From Bacteroidota bacterium (GTDB lineage Bacteria > Bacteroidota > Bacteroidia > Chitinophagales > Chitinophagaceae), in the NCBI GenBank assembly GCA_026391195.1, contig JAPLEI010000061.1:646-38298 (forward strand): DNA of 37,653 bases, read 5' to 3'. The notes beneath the pieces are model-generated. The model did no database searches. It was not told where the DNA came from and was given only the letters and a program-made list of their open reading frames with translations. The translations under genes were made by a program, and so were the position numbers. Positions 33,171-37,653 of this stretch are shown piece by piece. Every line of letters starts with the position of its first letter. Position 1 is the stretch's first letter.

Positions 33171-34016
33171 ATGGAACTTATTTGTTATGCTAATCAACGT
33201 TGGCAACCCCTGAACGAGTCGGGAGTTTCTTTGCAAGACCTGGGTTTTAAACGCGGGTATGCCATTTTTGATTTTCTCAGGGTTGCACAGGGTACTCCAC
33301 TTTTTTTATCCCAGCATATTGACAGATTTTTTCAAAGTGCAAAAGATATGCGCTTAACCGTACCTCATACCAAGGAAGAGTTAGCAAGACTGGTGTATGA
33401 AATAATAGAAATTAACCGGTTAGCCGATTCGGGGGTTAGAATGATGCTTACGGGGGGTAATTCGGAAGACGGGCTGCACCTCGGCACGGCTCAGCTGTTT
33501 CTGCTGAATGAGCCCATTACGCCTCCGCCTGCCGAAATGAAAAAAGAGGGGTATCAAATGGTTACCTATCCCTATCGCCGACATTTTCCACAGGTAAAAA
33601 CAACCGACTACAGCATGGAGATTTGGTTGCGACCTATGGTAGAAGAACATTTGGCCAATGATGTGTTGTACCATCACCACGGTATTATTAGTGAATGTCC
33701 GCGCTGTAACTTTTTTATAGTAAATACTGCCGGAAATCTAGTAACCCCCGATTCGAATATATTAAAAGGGGTTACCCGAAATACGATTATTGAAATTGCC
33801 CGTGAAATTGGCATTTTGGTTGAGTTGCGCGACCTGCACCTCCACGAAATTCCTGCAGCGCGAGAAGCTTTTGTAAGCAGCACTACCAAACGGATTATTC
33901 CGGTATCCCGCATGGATGATGTTTACCTGCCGGTGAACGGCCCGGTTACTACCCTGCTGTTTAATCGTTTTCTGGAAAGGGAACAAGCAGAAATAGCCAA
34001 TGAAGGAAAACCCTGA
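33171..34016 (+). CDS. class IV PLP-dependent aminotransferase (BCAT/DAAT/ADC lyase family)
   Basis: The 281-residue protein is a fold-type IV PLP enzyme. LGFKRGYAIFDFLRV (about 24-38) is the family N-terminal block. The PLP lysine is probably K143 in PQVKTTDYSMEIW, the glutamate binding the pyridine nitrogen is E175 in IISECPRCNFF, and ILKGVTRNTIIEIA is the usual phosphate-binding segment. The family covers branched-chain and D-amino acid aminotransferases and aminodeoxychorismate lyase, and the sequence does not settle which. It overlaps the pxpB start by 17 bp, so it is translationally linked to 5-oxoproline use, where glutamate is the product. Confidence 0.87.
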   Translation: MELICYANQRWQPLNESGVSLQDLGFKRGYAIFDFLRVAQGTPLFLSQHIDRFFQSAKDMRLTVPHTKEELARLVYEIIEINRLADSGVRMMLTGGNSEDGLHLGTAQLFLLNEPITPPPAEMKKEGYQMVTYPYRRHFPQVKTTDYSMEIWLRPMVEEHLANDVLYHHHGIISECPRCNFFIVNTAGNLVTPDSNILKGVTRNTIIEIAREIGILVELRDLHLHEIPAAREAFVSSTTKRIIPVSRMDDVYLPVNGPVTTLLFNRFLEREQAEIANEGKP

Positions 34017-34767
34017 TTATCCAATACCAGCGATGCAAATAACTGCTCCCAACGGAGAAGTGTTATCGGTATTGATTGAATGGAATGGCGATCAGTGTTT
34101 CTCACTGGTTTGTCGCGAAGCAATCGACGAAAATTTGCATGCTGTAATCCGAGCCATCTGGCAGGTGCTACATACCCCTCCCTTGCCCGGAATAACAGAT
34201 ATCATTCCAGCTTTTCACTCAATTACTATTGTATTCGACCCCCTGAAAATAGTTAATACGCGCAATCATCCTACTGCCGGAGAAGCCATATTAGAACAAG
34301 TAATGAGTCGGTTAAAGCAGCTCTCTATACATGCTTCCTTTTCAAAAAGGCAGGTAAGTATTCCCGTATGTTATGATGCTTCGCTGGCCCCGGATTTGAT
34401 TACCCTGTCGGCTCAGCTTTCTATTTCTCCGAACGAGTTGGTATCTCTGCACCATAGTAAACCCTACTCTGTATATATGTTGGGGTTTTTACCCGGCTTT
34501 GCTTATATGGGAATATTAGATGCACGAATCAGCGCTCCTCGCCATCCGCGGCCACGCCCCCGTGTACCGGCTGGCAGTGTTGCCATTGCAGCACAACAAA
34601 CTGGTATCTATCCAACGGATTCTCCCGGGGGCTGGCAGTTAATTGGTAGAACACCCATACAGATGTTCAATCCCTTAGAACCCAATCCCTGTTTTTTACA
34701 GCCGGGAGATGAAGTAACTTTTTATCCGATTTCCCTGAACGAATATCAACAACTGATTCCCCAATGA
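34000..34767 (+). CDS. pxpB: 5-oxoprolinase subunit PxpB (KipI-like)
   Basis: The 255-residue protein matches the AHS1/KipI family. The conserved blocks are SIPVCYD-like ISIPVCYDASLAPDL in the middle, YMLGFLPGFAYMG (about 158-170), RPRPRVPAGSVAIAAQQTGIYPTDSPGGWQLIGRTP and a C-terminal LQPGDEVTFYPIS. With PxpC and PxpA it hydrolyses 5-oxoproline to glutamate with ATP. A later in-frame ATG at 34033 is possible; the 34000 start overlaps the aminotransferase gene by 17 bp. It overlaps pxpC by 4 bp (ATGA). Confidence 0.93.
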   Translation: MKENPDYPIPAMQITAPNGEVLSVLIEWNGDQCFSLVCREAIDENLHAVIRAIWQVLHTPPLPGITDIIPAFHSITIVFDPLKIVNTRNHPTAGEAILEQVMSRLKQLSIHASFSKRQVSIPVCYDASLAPDLITLSAQLSISPNELVSLHHSKPYSVYMLGFLPGFAYMGILDARISAPRHPRPRPRVPAGSVAIAAQQTGIYPTDSPGGWQLIGRTPIQMFNPLEPNPCFLQPGDEVTFYPISLNEYQQLIPQ

Positions 34768-35744
34768 GTATCCGCATTATTAAAAAGGGAAGCCTGGATG
34801 CTATTCAGGATTTGGGCAGGTTCGGATACCAGCACCTGGGCATCCCACCCGGTGGCGCCTTAGACCCCTGGGCCTTGCAACTGGCTAATGGTTTGGTGGG
34901 CAATACACCTGGTGAAGCAGGACTGGAACTTTTTTTTCCAGCACCTACCCTCCAATTCGAAAAAGATGCAGTTATTGCTATCAGCGGAGCAGATTGGCAA
35001 CCTTGCTTGCAGGGAATTCCTATAGATATTAACCGGACTATTTTGGTAAAAAAAGGGGCAGTACTTACATTTCAGCAACCCAATTCTGGCAGAGTGGCCT
35101 ACGTAACAGTTAGAGGTGGATTTCAGCTCGAACCCTGGCTAGGCAGTTGTAGCACACAATGGGGCGTAGAATTATCGGGCTTTAAGGGAAGAGCCTTACT
35201 GAAAGAAGATCTGCTACCTTTTCGCAGTTCGTTTGAATTTTCTACCCTTGCTCCAGAAAGCTTTCTCGCATTGCCTTGGAAGCCGGCTTTACAAACTAGT
35301 TTGTTCAACACCCCTATTCGGTTACTACCGGATTCTCATTTTCATTTTCTGGATGAAGCCTCTCAAAACCGGCTCACAGGCGCTTCCTTTACTATACTCC
35401 CACAAAGTAACCGAATGGGGTTCTTATTACAAGGACCTAAACTCACGGGAAATTATCGTGAATTGATTTCGGCAGCAGTAAGAAGAGGCACTATACAGTG
35501 GTTGCCGGATGAACAAATCATCCTTCTAATGGCAGATCATCCTACTACCGGTGGATATCCCAGAATTGCACAAGTGATTGCGGCCGATTTGCCCAAACTT
35601 GCGCAATGGCCTGCTTCATTGCCCCTGCAATTTGAGTGGATTAGCCGCAACGATGCCGAACAGATTTATCGGGAGCAGCATTTTTTGCTTACTCAAATGC
35701 AAAATGCGGCAGGCAATCGCTTAGCATCGTATCTTGAGAGTTGA
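34764..35744 (+). CDS. pxpC: 5-oxoprolinase subunit PxpC (KipA-like biotin-independent carboxylase fold)
   Basis: The 326-residue protein matches the AHS2/KipA family. DLGRFGYQHLGIPPGGALDPWALQLANGLVGN at the start is diagnostic, GLELFFPAPTLQF follows, and SNRMGFLLQGPKL and MADHPTTGGYPRIAQVI are the usual C-terminal blocks. It forms the ATP-dependent oxoprolinase with PxpA and PxpB. It is joined to pxpB by an ATGA overlap and followed by pxpA after 10 bp, confirming one operon. Confidence 0.94.
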   Translation: MSIRIIKKGSLDAIQDLGRFGYQHLGIPPGGALDPWALQLANGLVGNTPGEAGLELFFPAPTLQFEKDAVIAISGADWQPCLQGIPIDINRTILVKKGAVLTFQQPNSGRVAYVTVRGGFQLEPWLGSCSTQWGVELSGFKGRALLKEDLLPFRSSFEFSTLAPESFLALPWKPALQTSLFNTPIRLLPDSHFHFLDEASQNRLTGASFTILPQSNRMGFLLQGPKLTGNYRELISAAVRRGTIQWLPDEQIILLMADHPTTGGYPRIAQVIAADLPKLAQWPASLPLQFEWISRNDAEQIYREQHFLLTQMQNAAGNRLASYLES

Positions 35745-35754
35745 TTAGCAAGTA

Positions 35755-36501
35755 ATGGAAAAGTATTGGGTAGATATCAACTGCGATTTAGGGGAGGGGT
35801 ACCCCGATGATGCCTTACTGATGCCCTATATCAGCAGCGCGAATATTGCCTGTGGTGCCCATGCGGGGAGCGATTCGGTGATGCAGCAAACCATTCAATT
35901 AGCCATTGAGGCAGGTGTAAAAATTGGCGCCCATCCCGGATTCAATGATCCCGAAAATTTTGGCAGAAAAGAACAACAACACGCTGATTCGGAACTAACC
36001 GACTTAATTCAATCACAGGTTGTTCGTTTACAAAAAATAGCACAATCCTTTGGGGTTGCCCTGCATCATGTGAAACCACATGGCGCCCTGTATAATATGT
36101 CGGCCGCTTCTCCCAACATTGCAAGGGTAATTGCAACAGCCATCAAAGAAATGGATGCGTCTCTTTGCTTGTATGGTCTGAGCAATTCCCATTCTATAGA
36201 ACAAGCAAAAGCAATTGGATTAAACTACTGCAACGAAGTTTTTGCCGACAGGCGATATCGGGCCGATGGCACACTGCTGCCCCGAAGCCATCCGCACGCA
36301 TTAATCACTAATCCGGAAGAGGGTTGCAGGCAGGTAGTGCAGATGGTAATGCATCAATCCGTTATTGCAGATAGTGGCATTGCTATTCCGGTGCAGGCAG
36401 AAACTATCTGCATTCATGGGGATGCTCCGGGTGCTGCAGCGATGGCAGCACATATTTTTCATCATCTTCAATTACATAACATTGGCCTCCAAAAAAACTA
36501 A
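35755..36501 (+). CDS. pxpA: 5-oxoprolinase subunit PxpA (LamB/YcsF family)
   Basis: The 248-residue protein is a full-length LamB/YcsF member. DINCDLGEGYPDDALLMPYISSANIACGAHAGSD at the N-terminus carries the conserved acidic and histidine residues, and IGAHPGFNDPENFGRK, HVKPHGALYNM, EVFADRRYRADGTLLPRS and ETICIHGDAPGA are all present. It acts with PxpB and PxpC to open 5-oxoproline to glutamate. The gene order pxpB-pxpC-pxpA followed by an NRAMP-like gene resembles the Bacillus subtilis ycs-kip region in content. The 3' end overlaps the transporter gene start by about 20 bp. Confidence 0.95.
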   Translation: MEKYWVDINCDLGEGYPDDALLMPYISSANIACGAHAGSDSVMQQTIQLAIEAGVKIGAHPGFNDPENFGRKEQQHADSELTDLIQSQVVRLQKIAQSFGVALHHVKPHGALYNMSAASPNIARVIATAIKEMDASLCLYGLSNSHSIEQAKAIGLNYCNEVFADRRYRADGTLLPRSHPHALITNPEEGCRQVVQMVMHQSVIADSGIAIPVQAETICIHGDAPGAAAMAAHIFHHLQLHNIGLQKN

Positions 36502-37653
36502 TTATTCTTGGTTCAGCGGTGTAGGCTTGGGGGCTGCATTTCTGATGGCCAATTCGTCCATCGGGCCGGGGTTTCTTACCCAAACCACTGTATTTACCCA
36601 ACAACTGATGAGCAGCTTTGGGTTTGTTATTGTCGTTTCCTTTTTATTAGATATCGGTGCACAGGTGAATACCTGGCGGATTATTACCGTAAGTGAAATG
36701 CGTGCACAGGATTTATCGAATCAACTACTTCCCGGTTTGGGATATGTAATTGCAGGTATGGTGGTATTGGGAGGCTTTGCATTTAATATTGCCAATATTG
36801 CTGGGTGCGGATTAGGCGTAAATGTATTAACCGGACTAAGCTTTCAACAGGGCGCTGTTATCAGTTGTATAGCCGCCTTGTTATTATTTTGGTATCGAGA
36901 GATGGGTTCCATGTTAGATAATTTTACCCGGATTGCCGGTTTGGCGAAAATCACTTTAACGCTGATAATCGCCGTGGCTGCTCATCCCCCTGTTTGGGAG
37001 GCCGTGCAACATAGTTTTGTTCCGGAAACCATCAGCACAAAAGCCATCATAACAATTGTTGGCGGAACCGTGGGAGGGTACATTACCTTTTCGGGCGCTC
37101 ATCGATTGATAGACGCGGGTATTCAAGGCAAAGAGCATATTCAGCGGGTAGACAAAAGCGCTATGGCCGGTATTTTTATTTCGGGCCTGATGCGATTTAT
37201 TTTATTTTTTGCCGTGTTGGGAGCCCTGAAACAGGGATGTATACCGGATAAAAATAATCCGGCAGCATCGGTGTTTGGGTTTGTTGCGGGAGCATGGGGC
37301 TTGCGTATTTTTGGCATTGTTTTATGGGCCGCGGCCATTTCTTCGGTAATAGGGGCCGCTTACACATCCGTATCTTTTTTAAAAACCTTTCATCCTCTTA
37401 TAGCTAAGTACGAACGTGTTGCTATTTCAATTTTCATCATTATTTGTACCCTTATTTTCATCTGGGTAGGTAAGCCAACTCAATTATTGTTACTGGCAGG
37501 GATGGTAAATGGACTTATTCTGCCCTTTGCATTGGGAACCCTTTTATTGGCGGGGCGCAATCAACAACTGATGAAGGGGTATCAACATCCCCTTTGGATG
37601 CAGTTGTGTGGCTGGGCTGTTGTATTGGTGATGGGCTGGATGGGTTACCAGGC
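36482..37653 (+). CDS. NRAMP-like membrane transporter of the 5-oxoproline operon (3' end outside window)
   Basis: This frame is missing from the ORF track because it runs off the window end (390 codons visible). It is a multi-pass membrane protein with NRAMP-family character, similar to YcsG of the Bacillus ycs-kip region. Likely start: TTG at 36482, overlapping pxpA by 20 bp; the next in-frame ATG (36545) lies inside helix 1. Helix 1 reads ANSSIGPGFLTQTT where metal transporters have DPGN, and helix 6 reads VGGTVGGYITFSG without the usual methionine-containing metal site. So it probably does not carry Mn or Fe; uptake of 5-oxoproline or a related acid is inferred from context. Confidence 0.82.
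   Translation, partial: MASKKTNYSWFSGVGLGAAFLMANSSIGPGFLTQTTVFTQQLMSSFGFVIVVSFLLDIGAQVNTWRIITVSEMRAQDLSNQLLPGLGYVIAGMVVLGGFAFNIANIAGCGLGVNVLTGLSFQQGAVISCIAALLLFWYREMGSMLDNFTRIAGLAKITLTLIIAVAAHPPVWEAVQHSFVPETISTKAIITIVGGTVGGYITFSGAHRLIDAGIQGKEHIQRVDKSAMAGIFISGLMRFILFFAVLGALKQGCIPDKNNPAASVFGFVAGAWGLRIFGIVLWAAAISSVIGAAYTSVSFLKTFHPLIAKYERVAISIFIIICTLIFIWVGKPTQLLLLAGMVNGLILPFALGTLLLAGRNQQLMKGYQHPLWMQLCGWAVVLVMGWMGYQ

Noticed and set aside
1-37653. CRISPR array, prophage, integron or toxin-antitoxin module
   Set aside because: No regularly spaced repeats, phage structural genes, integrase or paired small toxin genes were found.

Overview
The window looks like chromosomal DNA of a Bacteroidota bacterium, probably of the family Chitinophagaceae. 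The grounds are moderate GC content, A-rich leaders instead of clear Shine-Dalgarno sites, several matches to the Bacteroidota -7 promoter element TAnnTTTG, twin-arginine Gfo/Idh/MocA and TIM-barrel proteins, and DUF families common in that phylum. The genus cannot be fixed by eye. I saw no prophage, CRISPR array or integron; the only mobile gene is one Y1 (HUH) transposase with a perfect palindrome beside it.

Layout. 1-110: GC-rich segment with nested complementary arms, a candidate structured RNA cut by the window edge. 230-6481: small E-set protein, CorA, Tat-exported oxidoreductase, YheT-type hydrolase and RecQ. 6501-7016: REP-type transposase plus palindrome. 7123-11630: a second Tat-exported oxidoreductase, downstream of three tightly overlapping genes that combine two ATP-grasp ligases with two SET domains, one of them fused to a ligase. 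11631-11911: regulatory gap with two palindromes. 11942-16111: orphan NarL-type response regulator, TIM-barrel isomerase-like protein, DUF1295 and DUF2177 membrane proteins, a hypothetical protein and a DUF1684 protein. 16246-16318: tRNA-Thr(CGU). 16395-20815: type I secretion-like set (ABC protein, HlyD adaptor, TolC) whose ATPase motifs are degenerate. 20908-23607: small conserved-looking protein, isocitrate dehydrogenase and a divergent LysR regulator. 23699-25932: half-size MFS protein, methyltransferase with a probably frameshifted signal peptide, DUF2490 protein. 25942-28673: C-terminal transketolase subunit and a stand-alone N-terminal half of CarB. 28807-32649: peroxiredoxin, bidirectional terminator, OmpA lipoprotein, acyl-CoA synthetase and acyltransferase. 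32795-37653: operon for 5-oxoproline use (hypothetical, class IV aminotransferase, PxpB, PxpC, PxpA, NRAMP-like transporter cut by the window end).

The best candidate for an undescribed system is the SET / ATP-grasp / ATP-grasp-SET operon. Stop-start overlaps imply translational coupling. ATP-grasp enzymes of the D-Ala-D-Ala ligase type join a carboxylate to an amine, and SET domains with a post-SET zinc site normally methylate lysine. The operon may therefore build and methylate a small peptide-like molecule or modify a protein; this is inference. Also worth attention are the degenerate secretion ATPase, the split CarB, the T-tract frameshift, and an NRAMP-like transporter without the metal-binding motif in the pyroglutamate operon.
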